Shown in pieces: positions 1 through 8,899 of a DNA stretch of 64,000 nt. This stretch comes from Verrucomicrobiota bacterium (lineage in GTDB: Bacteria; Verrucomicrobiota; Verrucomicrobiia; Verrucomicrobiales; Akkermansiaceae): the NCBI GenBank assembly GCA_030835305.1, contig JAURPJ010000038.1, forward strand, positions 28,898 to 92,897. The letters run 5' to 3'. The translations under genes were made by a program, and so were the position numbers. Within the stretch, counting starts at the first letter, position 1. The number at the start of each line of letters is the position of its first letter. The notes under the pieces are model-generated. The model saw only the letters and a program-made list of their open reading frames with translations, searched no databases and had not been told where the DNA came from.

Positions 1-2667
1 GTTCGGATTTTCCAAAGTCGCGATCAACTCAGACAAAGCGACCTCACCCAAACGGGGAGGCCGCGGCGCTTGAAAACCCTTCGGCGCCAGTCGATAAATC
101 CGACCCAGATCCCGCCCTGACCGAAAATCAACCATCTCCAAAATCTCCGGCACCATCGAATCCGGAGTCTCAATTGTTTCGCGATACATATCCACGACAT
201 GAAGAGTCCCATCAGGGGCATTCACCAGGTTCGCAGGCCGAAACCAATTATCAGTGGACCTCAAAAACTCGCTCTTCACCTCGGTCCTCTTACTGGCGAA
301 GGTCATCCCGTTCGGAGTCAAACTTCGGCGATGAATCAAATTCCCCTGCACGTCTCCCACAAACAAATTCCCGCGAAATTCCTCCGGGTAAACCGCGCCC
401 CGGTAAATCTGCAATCCCGCGCAACCGCTGAAAACATCGTGAGCTACCGAAGGCGCGGGGTATTTTCTTTCGTCCGCAAGACGCAACTTCGTCCGAGCCA
501 GACGCCACTCTTCAATTCCGCTCGCTCGGTAAATTGAAGAGTCGTTCCACAAATTCATTTTGGCCATCGGGATCGGCAGAAAAGGATTCCGATCGAGACC
601 TTTCGAAGGCAGCACCACATGCACCGCCGGCTTGGAATTCTGACTCAAAAAACGATTTCCCCAGTCATCCATGGCATTTCCAAACTGCTCGCAACCCGGA
701 ATCGCTTCGAACTTGCGGGTCCCCGGATGAAATCGAAAATCACGCCCTCGAATCGAAACCGGTTTCGCGTCGGCCTCCTCAGGATTCTTGATCTCACCGC
801 CACTGTTTGATCCCGCTCCATAAATCCAGTGGTCCAGCCCCCAGATCAAATTATTGGCAGTCCCCTCGTCGTTGCGAAATCCGAACCCGGTGAAAACCTT
901 CTCCCGGTGATCCGCCCGGCCATCTCCCGTCGTATCTTTGAGATACCAAAGATCCGGAGCGGCCACCACGTAGATGCCACCATCCCAACAGCAGATCCCG
1001 GTTGGCCATGCGAGCCCTTCCGCAAAAACCCCACTTGTCTCGTAGTGGCCATTGCCATCCTCATCCTTGAGTAGACGAATGCAGCCATCAGGCCCGTCGC
1101 TCTTGCCATGATGTGACGGAAACTTGAGATACTCGGCGGCATACATCAGCCCGCTCTCATCGTAACTCACCACGATGGGCTCGTGCACCTGGGGCTCGCC
1201 GGCCACCAATTGCATCTCAAAGCCCGGCAGGGTTTCAAAGGTTGCCATCGCCTCTTTGGGAGCCTTTGGCCCCACCCGCCCCTGCTTCTTTTTCTTGTCT
1301 ACTGCCAGCAACTTCTTCATCGCGGCCATGAGAACCTTCTCAGACCCCGGCCCCACCGCACTGGCCGACGGACTGGTTTCATACCCACCTTGCTCGTATG
1401 CAACCTCCGTCCCGATATATCCCGTCCCGTATTCTCCGTAAGCCGCCATCGCGACCTTGAGATCCGAACGCATCGACTTTGCTGCCAACTGATACTCCAC
1501 AAACAACTCACCCGGCATATGCAGAACCCGGGAGTCACCGACCGACAAACAGGAAACATCAATCTGCTCCCCCGCCTGATGACGCAGCATGAAAGCAGCC
1601 TGATCCACCTTCGCAAAATACCCTCGACCCGGTTCCTTTCTTAGCGCCTCCATCACCGCGTCTTCATCCTTCAAGTGATCGGCCAACGGAAGGCGCACCT
1701 TCTCCACTTCAAAACGAATCCCATCCGGATCAACCGGCCACTTCTCGGTCGCCTTCCACGCCTCAAGCATCCCTTTGGCCATTCGGTTCGCGAGGATCAT
1801 GCGGTTCTCCTTATTGCCGTCATTGTATTTTCCGGCGCCCAGATTTCCACCCGCCCCATTGAAATGCACATGCAAAGCCTCAGGCACTCCCTGCCCCCGC
1901 ATGAACCTCGCAATCCCCGGAAAGTCAGGACTAGGCGTTCCCGTCCGATAATAACTCTGGGGATGACAGGCGTAGTAACTCAACACCGCCACCGGCTTGT
2001 TTTGATTCCAAAACGAAAGAAGCGAAACATCCGGGTCGATCGTGCCTTCCGGCTCGGCCCGCAGCGCCGGATCACGCGTCGCGGTGTAGCGCACCGCCCT
2101 CACCTTGCCATCGGGTCCCAGCAGCCGTCGATTCGAGGCCACTTTTTGGACCGCCGCCTCACCCCAACCATAATGAGTCACTTCCCGAGCCCTTGGGATT
2201 GCGTCCCGAATCGCCGCCGCGGCCCGACCGATCACCTTCCGATGAAAATCTCCCTTCGTCCGGTCATATCCCCTCAGACCAAATTCCTTCACCAACTTCT
2301 CCGCCGTAAAATCACAACCCGGCGCATCGTGCTGATGGAGCGCGTGAAGCGCCACCCGGTCGCGCGTTGTCCCTGCTGCCTTTGCCAGGGAGTCTCGAAA
2401 CCATTCATAGCCCTCATTAGCCAACCCAATCCAATCGATCGCGCACATCACAATGGGTTTGTCCGGTCCCAAAATGATAACGCCCCGGCATCGCAAAGAA
2501 AGCTCAGGGCTCTTTTCCACCATGGTGTAAGCCATCGCCGAACCCATCGGCGGCGTCACATCAATATCGAAAGTCGCCACCCGGAGCGTCGCCTCCTTCT
2601 GCTTTCCCGCCCCAGCAGCAAAGAAGGCGGCTACCAATACGATTGAGAGGAAAAGAGTACACTTCAC
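1..2667 (-). CDS. Ceramidase-like domain fused to PVC-type membrane-bound dehydrogenase (3' end outside window)
   Basis: The minus strand is open from a GTG at 2667 to the window edge (889 codons, no stop). A signal peptide is visible (residues 1-20, start [20 protein letters not shown]). Residues about 29-450 resemble the N-terminal domain of neutral/alkaline non-lysosomal ceramidases ([10 protein letters not shown] at 33-42, then an [12 protein letters not shown] stretch with the His residues this fold uses for zinc). From about residue 475 the protein switches to the PVC membrane-bound dehydrogenase N-domain ([13 protein letters not shown], then [19 protein letters not shown]), a beta-propeller usually followed by HEAT repeats and a CxxCH cytochrome; that part is off the edge. 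No ATG suits the start, and the GTG is the codon directly before the hydrophobic leader. Substrate is unknown; the first domain may act on esters or amides of lipids or glycans. The joined architecture is clear; the function is inferred. Confidence 0.8.
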   Translation of the reverse strand, partial: MKCTLFLSIVLVAAFFAAGAGKQKEATLRVATFDIDVTPPMGSAMAYTMVEKSPELSLRCRGVIILGPDKPIVMCAIDWIGLANEGYEWFRDSLAKAAGTTRDRVALHALHQHDAPGCDFTAEKLVKEFGLRGYDRTKGDFHRKVIGRAAAAIRDAIPRAREVTHYGWGEAAVQKVASNRRLLGPDGKVRAVRYTATRDPALRAEPEGTIDPDVSLLSFWNQNKPVAVLSYYACHPQSYYRTGTPSPDFPGIARFMRGQGVPEALHVHFNGAGGNLGAGKYNDGNKENRMILANRMAKGMLEAWKATEKWPVDPDGIRFEVEKVRLPLADHLKDEDAVMEALRKEPGRGYFAKVDQAAFMLRHQAGEQIDVSCLSVGDSRVLHMPGELFVEYQLAAKSMRSDLKVAMAAYGEYGTGYIGTEVAYEQGGYETSPSASAVGPGSEKVLMAAMKKLLAVDKKKKQGRVGPKAPKEAMATFETLPGFEMQLVAGEPQVHEPIVVSYDESGLMYAAEYLKFPSHHGKSDGPDGCIRLLKDEDGNGHYETSGVFAEGLAWPTGICCWDGGIYVVAAPDLWYLKDTTGDGRADHREKVFTGFGFRNDEGTANNLIWGLDHWIYGAGSNSGGEIKNPEEADAKPVSIRGRDFRFHPGTRKFEAIPGCEQFGNAMDDWGNRFLSQNSKPAVHVVLPSKGLDRNPFLPIPMAKMNLWNDSSIYRASGIEEWRLARTKLRLADERKYPAPSVAHDVFSGCAGLQIYRGAVYPEEFRGNLFVGDVQGNLIHRRSLTPNGMTFASKRTEVKSEFLRSTDNWFRPANLVNAPDGTLHVVDMYRETIETPDSMVPEILEMVDFRSGRDLGRIYRLAPKGFQAPRPPRLGEVALSELIATLENPN

Positions 2668-2764
2668 CTCTAAACAAAACCATACTAAACGCTCTCTGCC
2701 AAGATCGCAGCCAGACGAAGTCGTGACAACAATCGACCAAACAGTCTAAAGTCTCTCCAGCGTC

Positions 2765-3184
2765 ATGCTCACCGACCCAGTCAACATCAACTTCCATTGC
2801 CCGCCGGTTGATCCGCTCGGAAAAGACCACGTCATCGGGAAGCTCCGCTTTCTCCCTGACCAAGTCGAATTATCGTGGCGCCTCAAAGGCAACGTTTTTA
2901 CCGGTGGCAAAAGCGAGATGGTTTCGAGAACCCTCCCCTATGGTGAAATCGAACACGTCGAGCTCGTGAAAAAGTGGTGGAAGATCCGCCGCCTCATCTT
3001 CCGGGTCTCCGACCCCAAACTCCTTGGCGACATACCCGTCGCCGAAATGGGAAAACTTGAAATGGAAATCGAAGACCGCTCCCACGAGGAAGCCAGGAAG
3101 CTGAAATCACTTATCGATTTCAAGCGCTCGATTTTTCTGCTCGACGCCCAGGAAGACCGATTGAAAGCCATGCGTGACAGCTAA
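2765..3184 (+). CDS. Small hypothetical protein, possibly PH-like
   Basis: This 139-residue protein has no signal peptide or membrane segment. It contains alternating beta-type segments (VIGKLRFLPDQVELSWRL, then SRTLPYGEIEHVELVKKWW), which resembles bacterial PH-like domains, followed by a charged helix near the C-terminus (RSHEEARKLKSLIDFKRS). The family is not recognised. It lies between a divergent PVC dehydrogenase and a co-directional PQQ propeller gene 56 bases downstream. The ATG at 2765 is the first in the frame and leaves a 97-base gap to the divergent gene, enough for promoters in both directions. Codon use matches the neighbours. Confidence 0.65.
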   Translation: MLTDPVNINFHCPPVDPLGKDHVIGKLRFLPDQVELSWRLKGNVFTGGKSEMVSRTLPYGEIEHVELVKKWWKIRRLIFRVSDPKLLGDIPVAEMGKLEMEIEDRSHEEARKLKSLIDFKRSIFLLDAQEDRLKAMRDS

Positions 3185-3240
3185 GGATTGCTGACATTTC
3201 CGCTCGAATCGCCGAAACACAGCCTCACAAAACCAAACCC

Positions 3241-4488
3241 ATGAAAACCTGTATCCTCCCTCTCATCCTCACCCTCTCGACCTTTGCGCAAAACACCTGG
3301 CCCCGATTCCGTGGCGAGGACGGCACCGGAGTCTCATCTGCCAAAATCCCAACCGAGCTTGCCGATGACACCCTCCTCTGGTCGACCAAGCTCCCCGGCC
3401 CCGGATCCAGCTCCCCCGTCATCTGGAAGGACAAACTCTTCGTCACCAGCGAGAACCGCGACAAGAAAACCATCGCTTTGATCTGTCTCGATGCCAAGTC
3501 CGGCAAGACCGTCTGGAGCAAGCCGCTCGCCGTGGGTGATTATCATCTCCACCGATTCAACAACACCGCCGCTTCCAGCCCAGCTGTGAACGATAAAGCA
3601 GTCGTCGTCAGCTGGTTTGACGGACCGTCGAACAAGGCCATGCTCACGGCATTTGATCACTCGGGTTCCAAACTCTGGGACTACGTGATTGGCGAAGCCA
3701 AAACCCAGCACGGCTTCAACCTCCAACCGGTCATTCATCAAGACCAGGTTGTTCTTGCCCACATCCACATGGAAGATGGGTTTGTCGGTAGCGTCTCCCT
3801 CAAGACCGGCAAGGACACGTGGAAAGCGAACTACAAGGGAGGGGGAGAAAAAACCAGCTACGTCACCCCCTTGGTCCGCAAGACCTCAACCGGGCACGAA
3901 GTGGTCGTCGCAAGCCACGCGCACGGAGTCTTTGCTCTCGACTTCGCAACCGGCAAGGAAAACTGGTCACTCCCTGGCACCATGAAACAACGAACCATCG
4001 TGTCCCCTATCAACGTTCTTGCAGGATCGGGCAGCAAGGATTCCTTGATCGCCGTCGGCTGTAAAAGCGGAGTCTATTTCACCGTCCGCCCTCCTGTAGA
4101 AAAAGAAGAGGCCGCTGAAATCGCATGGCGCATGAAGGGCAAAACACCTTACGTCCCGACTCCCGTTTCCAATGGTAAGACCGTTTTCGCCCTCTCCGAC
4201 GGCGGAATGCTTACAGCACTCGATGCCAAATCCGGCGAGGTCAAATGGACCCAGCAGATGCAGGCCAATTTCTACGCCTCACCTGTCATCGCCGATGGTA
4301 AACTTCTCGCCCTTTCCCGCGAAGGCGAGATGGTCACTGCGGATGTTTCCGACGGCTACCAGGAGCTCTCACGCTGCTCCCTTTCTCTGGGCCCCGAATC
4401 CGAGTGGAGCGACGCCACTCCGGCCATCGCTCATGACAAAATCTATATCCGACTCGGCGCGAGGATCGATTGTTTCGGCAAAAAATAA
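3241..4488 (+). CDS. Secreted PQQ-type beta-propeller protein
   Basis: The protein has 415 residues with an N-terminal signal peptide (MKTCILPLILTLSTFA) followed by NTWPRFRGEDGTGV, the usual opening of planctomycete and verrucomicrobial outer-membrane PQQ-like propellers. Blade repeats with the consensus A-x-D-x-x-S/T-G-K-x-x-W recur (for example CLDAKSGKTVWSK, ALDFATGKENWSL, ALDAKSGEVKWTQ). These blades match BamB/quinoprotein dehydrogenase propellers. No cytochrome CxxCH is present, and the residues needed to bind PQQ cannot be judged by eye, so it may be a scaffold rather than an enzyme. It is probably periplasmic. The next gene starts 52 bases downstream on the same strand. Confidence 0.85.
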   Translation: MKTCILPLILTLSTFAQNTWPRFRGEDGTGVSSAKIPTELADDTLLWSTKLPGPGSSSPVIWKDKLFVTSENRDKKTIALICLDAKSGKTVWSKPLAVGDYHLHRFNNTAASSPAVNDKAVVVSWFDGPSNKAMLTAFDHSGSKLWDYVIGEAKTQHGFNLQPVIHQDQVVLAHIHMEDGFVGSVSLKTGKDTWKANYKGGGEKTSYVTPLVRKTSTGHEVVVASHAHGVFALDFATGKENWSLPGTMKQRTIVSPINVLAGSGSKDSLIAVGCKSGVYFTVRPPVEKEEAAEIAWRMKGKTPYVPTPVSNGKTVFALSDGGMLTALDAKSGEVKWTQQMQANFYASPVIADGKLLALSREGEMVTADVSDGYQELSRCSLSLGPESEWSDATPAIAHDKIYIRLGARIDCFGKK

Positions 4489-4540
4489 ATGATTGGCGTT
4501 TGACCTGACGAAGATCCGGGCGCCATTTAGTTTACTTCCC

Positions 4541-6745
4541 ATGAAATTTGTTCTCCTCTGCGCCTACTTTTGCGCTCCCCTCCTCGGGCAAAACATCCCC
4601 GATCTGACCAAGACCGGAGATGGCAAATTTCAGGTTGAGATAACCCCTGGCAGCAACCACTACTCGCGCCTTCTCCGTTCACGCGATCTCATCAACTGGG
4701 AAGCCGTCGCACTCGGACCATCCTCGACAGAACCTTACACGCTTGCCGACTCGGCCCTCCCCCGACCAAACGGCTTCTACCGCGTCGACCTCGTCCCGAC
4801 CAACTCTCCAGAGGATTCCGACGGAGACGGTCGCAGCGATCTGACGGAATTAGCCGCGAACCATGGCCTCAATGCAGCTGATCCCATTCCTACTCTTGAC
4901 GGCAATATCTTCCTTGCCTCCCAAGCCAGCTACGACGCTCTCTCAAAGCGGGACAACTTCCCGGGAGCGCAAAACGTCAAAGAGGTGAAATTTCTCATCA
5001 CCAATATTCGCACCAACCCGGAGCTCTACTTCTTTAATATCAATCGGAACCAACACCACTACGACTTCGCCACCAACGTTCTCAAATTCCCCCGGAACTA
5101 CAACGCATTCACCAGCGCCACCTACATCAGTGCGGCAAATCGCCAGAACCTCGCCGGCTCACTGGTTTCGCACGATAATTACATTGCTCCCGATGGGACC
5201 AAAGGGATTTATACCCTCGAATTCTGGCCCACCGATCCGGTCGCCTTCGAGTGGATCGAACTGGCCTACGAGATCATTGCGAAGAACGCACCCTTCATCA
5301 CGCGCCTGGCCTATCACGCTCCCAGCGAAACCCAACGCCAACTCCAAAAAGTAAATCAGGCCAAGTACGACGCATCCTCGATTCACACCATCGAAACCGA
5401 CGATCTTTTCTCCAGCACCACCTATCAACCGATGAACCAACAAGAAGCCTTCGGGCGGCTTGTGGTCTCAACCGGAGCGGAAACCCTCTCCGCCCGCGAT
5501 ATTGTCATCTTCAACAACCTCCCCAATGACCTCACCTATGTCTCGGGTATTATCACCGAAGTCCCCCAGACCCCACTCTCGCACGTCAATCTCAAGGCCC
5601 AGCAAAACGACACCCCGAACGCCTACATTGCAGACGCCGCAAACCACCCTGACATCGCCCCTCTCATCGGCCAAAATATCTTCTATCGTGTCACTGCGGA
5701 AGGGTTCGAAATCCGCGCCGCCACCCAGCAGGAGGTCGAGGACTACTTCGAGTCAATTCGCCCCACCGAGTCCTCGTCACCCCCCCGGGATCTGAGTGAG
5801 ACCGAAATCACTCCGCTTTCCGAGGTCACCTTCGCCGAGAGCGATTCATTCGGAGGGAAATCCGCCAACGTTGCCGAATTACGACGACTCTTTCCGAATA
5901 ATGCACCCGATGGATTCGCCATTCCCTTCTACTTTTACCACCAATTCATGATTCACAACCGCTTCTACCCACAGGTGGCAGCAATGATCTCCAATCCTGA
6001 TTTTCAAAGTAATCCCGCACTTCGGGAATCGCTTCTGGCCAACTTTCGCGACCAAATCAAAAATAAGAGCACCATGCCCGAATGGATGTATTTGGCACTG
6101 ACCGATCTCCAGAAAAGCTTTCCATCCGATATCACTCCCCGCCTTCGCTCCAGTGCCAATGCCGAGGACACCACCAGTTTCAACGGCGCTGGTCTATATA
6201 ACTCATTCACCCACAAGCCAGACGAAGGTCATATCAGCAAGAGTGTAAAGCAGGTCTGGGCAAGCCTCTGGAATTACCGGGCTTACGAGGAGCGTGAGTT
6301 TTACCGCATCAGCCACGTTTCTTCCGCGATGGGGATCCTCGTTCACCCCAATCAAAAGAACGAACAAGCCAACGGCGTCGCCGTCGCCAAAAACATTTTC
6401 GACCCCAACTGGGAAGGTTACTACTTCAATGCTCAAACCGGAGAGAACCTTGTCACCAATCCCGAAGCCAATTCCACTCCGGAAGAGCTCCTCGCTGCCA
6501 AGCTTTTTGGAAACTCCCAATTCGAGATTCAATACATTCGTTACTCCAACCAGGTCCCTGAGGGCGAGACCGTGCTGACACGCACTCAGGTTCTGGACCT
6601 TGTCGAAGATTTAAAGATTATCAATGCGCGCTTTAAATCTCTCTACAATGAGAGGCTGAACCGGAACTTTGCCATGGAGATCGAATTCAAAATCATCGAG
6701 TCCGGTGAAATCTCCATCAAACAGGCGCGCCCTTACGTCAACTGA
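4541..6745 (+). CDS. Secreted dikinase-like protein: phosphohistidine swivel then PPDK ATP-grasp domain
   Basis: The ATG at 4541 gives a clean signal peptide (MKFVLLCAYFCAPLLGQ); an upstream TTG in frame would bury it. A thrombospondin-3-like calcium loop (DSDGDGRSDLTE) follows. Around His348 the segment QTPLSHVNLKA matches the swivelling phosphohistidine domain of PEP synthase and glucan dikinases. The C-terminal half is a PPDK N-terminal ATP-grasp domain: GGKSANVAEL (438-447), RSSANAEDT starting at Arg536, and the closing QARP at 728. The order swivel then ATP-grasp is that of glucan water dikinases (GWD/PWD), the reverse of PEP synthase, and there is no PEP-binding barrel. An exported enzyme needing ATP is odd. 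The substrate is unknown; phosphorylation of a glucan is a reasonable guess from architecture only. It converges on yaaA with no gap. Confidence 0.8.
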   Translation: MKFVLLCAYFCAPLLGQNIPDLTKTGDGKFQVEITPGSNHYSRLLRSRDLINWEAVALGPSSTEPYTLADSALPRPNGFYRVDLVPTNSPEDSDGDGRSDLTELAANHGLNAADPIPTLDGNIFLASQASYDALSKRDNFPGAQNVKEVKFLITNIRTNPELYFFNINRNQHHYDFATNVLKFPRNYNAFTSATYISAANRQNLAGSLVSHDNYIAPDGTKGIYTLEFWPTDPVAFEWIELAYEIIAKNAPFITRLAYHAPSETQRQLQKVNQAKYDASSIHTIETDDLFSSTTYQPMNQQEAFGRLVVSTGAETLSARDIVIFNNLPNDLTYVSGIITEVPQTPLSHVNLKAQQNDTPNAYIADAANHPDIAPLIGQNIFYRVTAEGFEIRAATQQEVEDYFESIRPTESSSPPRDLSETEITPLSEVTFAESDSFGGKSANVAELRRLFPNNAPDGFAIPFYFYHQFMIHNRFYPQVAAMISNPDFQSNPALRESLLANFRDQIKNKSTMPEWMYLALTDLQKSFPSDITPRLRSSANAEDTTSFNGAGLYNSFTHKPDEGHISKSVKQVWASLWNYRAYEEREFYRISHVSSAMGILVHPNQKNEQANGVAVAKNIFDPNWEGYYFNAQTGENLVTNPEANSTPEELLAAKLFGNSQFEIQYIRYSNQVPEGETVLTRTQVLDLVEDLKIINARFKSLYNERLNRNFAMEIEFKIIESGEISIKQARPYVN

Positions 6746-7525
6746 TTAAGAAGCACCTTCTTTTCGAAGGAACACCAAAGTCGAGTCATCCGAATCCTTC
6801 TTCGAGAATCGATACCCTACCGTCTTGAACTTTTGTAGATCCTTGGGATCGGTAATCCCATTGCGCACAATATAATCCGCCATCATCCCACGCGCCTTCT
6901 TGGCAAAAAATGAGATGATTTTGTAAATCCCGTTTTTCTCATCCTTGAAAACCGGCGTGATAAGTTCACCGGCAAGATCTTTCTTCTTAACCGCCGAGAA
7001 ATACTCGTTCGAAGCAAGGTTCACCACGAAGCCGGAGCCCGATTTTTTCAAATCCGCGTTCAATGACTTCGTCAGCGAATCCCCCCAAAACTCATAAAGG
7101 TTCTTCCCTCTTTTATTTGGGAATTTCGTCCCCATCTCCAGGCGGTAAGGCTGCATCAAATCAAGGGGCCGCAGGGCCCCGTAAAGTCCTGATAAAATCC
7201 GCACCCGCTTCTGCGCCACCTCGAATTCCTCTTTGCCCCACTGGTCCAGCTCAATGCCCTGATAAACATCGCCGGTGAAAGCCAGAATCGCAGGACGGGA
7301 GTTTCCTTTGGTAAACTCCTCCTCCCAACTCGCAAAACGATCATGATTCAACTGGGCAAGCGTGTCACTGATCGACATCAACTTGCCCAGCTTTCCCACT
7401 GAAAGCTTCCGCAAGTGCGAGATCAATTCTGCAGAATCCTCAATGAAGCGAGGCTTGGTCGCACGTTTTGTCAAAAGCGGCGACTCGTAGTCCAACGACT
7501 TGGCGGGTGACAGAAGAACAATCAT
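6746..7525 (-). CDS. yaaA: Peroxide stress protein YaaA
   Basis: The protein has 259 residues from the ATG at 7525, matching the family length of about 255, and opens with MIVLLSPAKSLDYESP, the diagnostic YaaA N-terminus. Other family blocks are AFTGDVYQGI, RILSGLYGALRPLDLMQPYRLEMGT and LYEFWGDSLT, and the C-terminus carries FFAKKARGMMADYI. YaaA is a cytoplasmic DNA-binding protein that lowers free iron and limits Fenton damage during peroxide stress. A longer reading from 7579 adds 18 residues that do not fit the family. Its stop codon abuts the stop of the converging dikinase-like gene. Confidence 0.95.
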   Translation of the reverse strand: MIVLLSPAKSLDYESPLLTKRATKPRFIEDSAELISHLRKLSVGKLGKLMSISDTLAQLNHDRFASWEEEFTKGNSRPAILAFTGDVYQGIELDQWGKEEFEVAQKRVRILSGLYGALRPLDLMQPYRLEMGTKFPNKRGKNLYEFWGDSLTKSLNADLKKSGSGFVVNLASNEYFSAVKKKDLAGELITPVFKDEKNGIYKIISFFAKKARGMMADYIVRNGITDPKDLQKFKTVGYRFSKKDSDDSTLVFLRKEGAS

Positions 7526-7667
7526 GTGCAGCAACTTTGCCTCCAGCTCGCGAAATTGCAACCCGTGACAGATTGTCAAAATGAGCCGCCTTGAAGGGTA
7601 GCCGAGGACCTTCCAATTTGTTTTGAACGAAGTCCCCCACCGTGCTAGTGTGCCCGTTCCTATTCTT

Positions 7668-7958
7668 ATGAATCAATTATTTGGGACGGATGGCATCCAC
7701 GGAGTTGCCAACGAATACCCCATCACCCCCGAAGTGGCCCTCCGCATCGCCCGGGCTGTTGCCCGCGTCCTGCATGCCAAGGACAGGGGCCGCCACAAGG
7801 TTGCCATTGGCAAAGACACCCGCGCCTGTGGCTACATGCTCGAAACCACCCTCACCTCCGGCCTTGTCAGCGAAGGAGCCCGCTTCCTTCTTACCGGCCC
7901 TGTGCCCGCCTCAAAGTCTGCCCCATCGACCAACCCCGCAATCTGGCCCATTCAGTAA
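7668..7958 (+). pseudogene. glmM: Phosphoglucosamine mutase, 5' fragment cut by the island
   Basis: The reading frame opens with MNQLFGTDGIHGVANEYP and continues through VAIGKDTRACGYMLE to GPVP at residues 77-80, all canonical GlmM. After that, homology stops and a non-homologous tail runs to a TAA at 7956. The catalytic serine loop (TASHNP in the family, near residue 100) and the remaining 350 or so residues are missing. They are not found on the other side of the island either, where sanA follows. GlmM makes glucosamine-1-phosphate for peptidoglycan and is normally essential, so either an intact copy exists elsewhere, the remainder was moved by rearrangement, or the contig is misjoined here. 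Confidence 0.9.
7907..7916. repeat. Left copy of 10-bp border repeat CGCCTCAAAG
   Basis: The sequence CGCCTCAAAG sits at the point where GlmM homology ends (codons 80-82) and is repeated at 15919-15928 next to the sanA stop. It may be the attL part of a serine integrase site, but serine integrase sites share only a short core, and a 10-base match can occur by chance. Confidence 0.4.
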
Positions 7959-8039
7959 CAGTGGAATAGATTTCGTGAGATAAAGTGTGAGGATGTAGAT
8001 TACGGTTTCGATATCATCGTTGAAACAGAGATCCTTACA

Positions 8040-8285
8040 TTGAAGGATCTCCCACAAGATCAATTAGATCGTCTCTTAATGATCGAGTCTCTGTATTCTC
8101 GGGGACTCACTTCAGTTCAGATATCTGACTTCCTTAATGAAAATCAGATCATGAGTCCAACTGGACTCAAATATACCGGGAAACTTGTTTGGATGACTAA
8201 CTACAAGTTTCAAAATCGAAAAAAACGGATCAAGGGTACCCGTGTATCTGTTGATCAGGATTATTTTTACGTCAAACAAAAGTAA
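8040..8285 (+). CDS. Small protein resembling a detached serine-recombinase helix domain
   Basis: This 81-residue reading frame begins with TTG at 8040; an ATG at 8079 (68 residues) is an alternative. The core SRGLTSVQISDFLNENQI followed by SPTGLKYTGKLVW resembles the Recombinase domain that follows the catalytic domain in large serine recombinases (pattern: G-L-S-x-x-x-I-A-x-x-L-N-x-x-G-I-x-T-P-x-G-x-x-W). Here it stands alone, four bases upstream of the small recombinase ATG, so the two may act together. The frame stays open upstream to the TAA that ends the glmM fragment, but no better start codon is seen. It is possibly a remnant of a larger recombinase gene lost at the left end. Confidence 0.5.
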   Translation: MKDLPQDQLDRLLMIESLYSRGLTSVQISDFLNENQIMSPTGLKYTGKLVWMTNYKFQNRKKRIKGTRVSVDQDYFYVKQK

Positions 8286-8289
8286 GAGT

Positions 8290-8889
8290 ATGGAAAGAGT
8301 AGTTATCTATGGTCGAGTCTCAACTAGTGAACAGACTACTGAGAATCAGATCGGTTTTCTTAAAGAGATCGTTGAGAGAAATGGTTGGGAGTTGGTTGAA
8401 TCCTATGTCGACGAAGGAATCTCTGGAACTAAGGGGAGAGAAAAACGACCTGAGTTTGATCGATTGTGTAAGGACATGATCCGAAGACGATTTAATCGGA
8501 TTCTAGTATGGGATATCTCACGACTTGGTCGATCTCTCCAACATCTTGTTGAATTCTTAAATGACGTTCAATCAGTGAACTGTCATCTATACATCCATCA
8601 ATCTGGATTAGATACTTCGACTCCTTCAGGTCGAATGATGTTCCAAATGGTTGGGGTGTTTTCCGAGTTCGAAAGGTCAATGATCTCTGAAAGAGTCAAA
8701 TTGGGTTTAAAACGAGTAAAATCAAAAGGGACTATATTGGGTCGACCAAAGTCAATCGATGAAGATCTAAAAGAGAAAATCTGGATCCTTATTGATGAGG
8801 GGAATTCCTATTCTCAGATCTCAAAGAAAACAGGGATCTCAAAAATGTCTATTTCTCGAGTCAACAAGGAAAGATTGGAGTCCGTTTAG
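8290..8889 (+). CDS. Small serine recombinase (resolvase/invertase family)
   Basis: The 199-residue protein opens VVIYGRVSTSEQTTENQ; Ser11 in the Y-x-R-V-S motif is the predicted nucleophile. Further resolvase blocks are YVDEGISGTKGREKRPEFDRL, ILVWDISRLGRSLQHLVEF and TPSGRMMFQMVGVFSEFER. The C-terminus (YSQISKKTGISKMSISRV) is a helix-turn-helix of the HTH_7 type, so the protein is full length for the Tn3 resolvase/Hin class (about 180-200). The ATG at 8290 is preferred because the motif begins six residues later. In an element it could resolve dimers or invert DNA; the target site is unknown. Confidence 0.92.
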   Translation: MERVVIYGRVSTSEQTTENQIGFLKEIVERNGWELVESYVDEGISGTKGREKRPEFDRLCKDMIRRRFNRILVWDISRLGRSLQHLVEFLNDVQSVNCHLYIHQSGLDTSTPSGRMMFQMVGVFSEFERSMISERVKLGLKRVKSKGTILGRPKSIDEDLKEKIWILIDEGNSYSQISKKTGISKMSISRVNKERLESV

Positions 8890-8899
8890 GATCGTCCAA

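Noticed and set aside
1675-2646. Long plus-strand frame of 323 codons
   Set aside because: It is antisense to the ceramidase/PVC dehydrogenase gene, which has clear motifs; the frame has His/Arg-rich, shadow-like composition.
7925-7980. GPFSNSGIDF in the +1 frame as the continuation of GlmM (family NPFxDNGIKFF)
   Set aside because: The match is short, out of frame, lacks the catalytic serine loop and stops at once; chance is likely.
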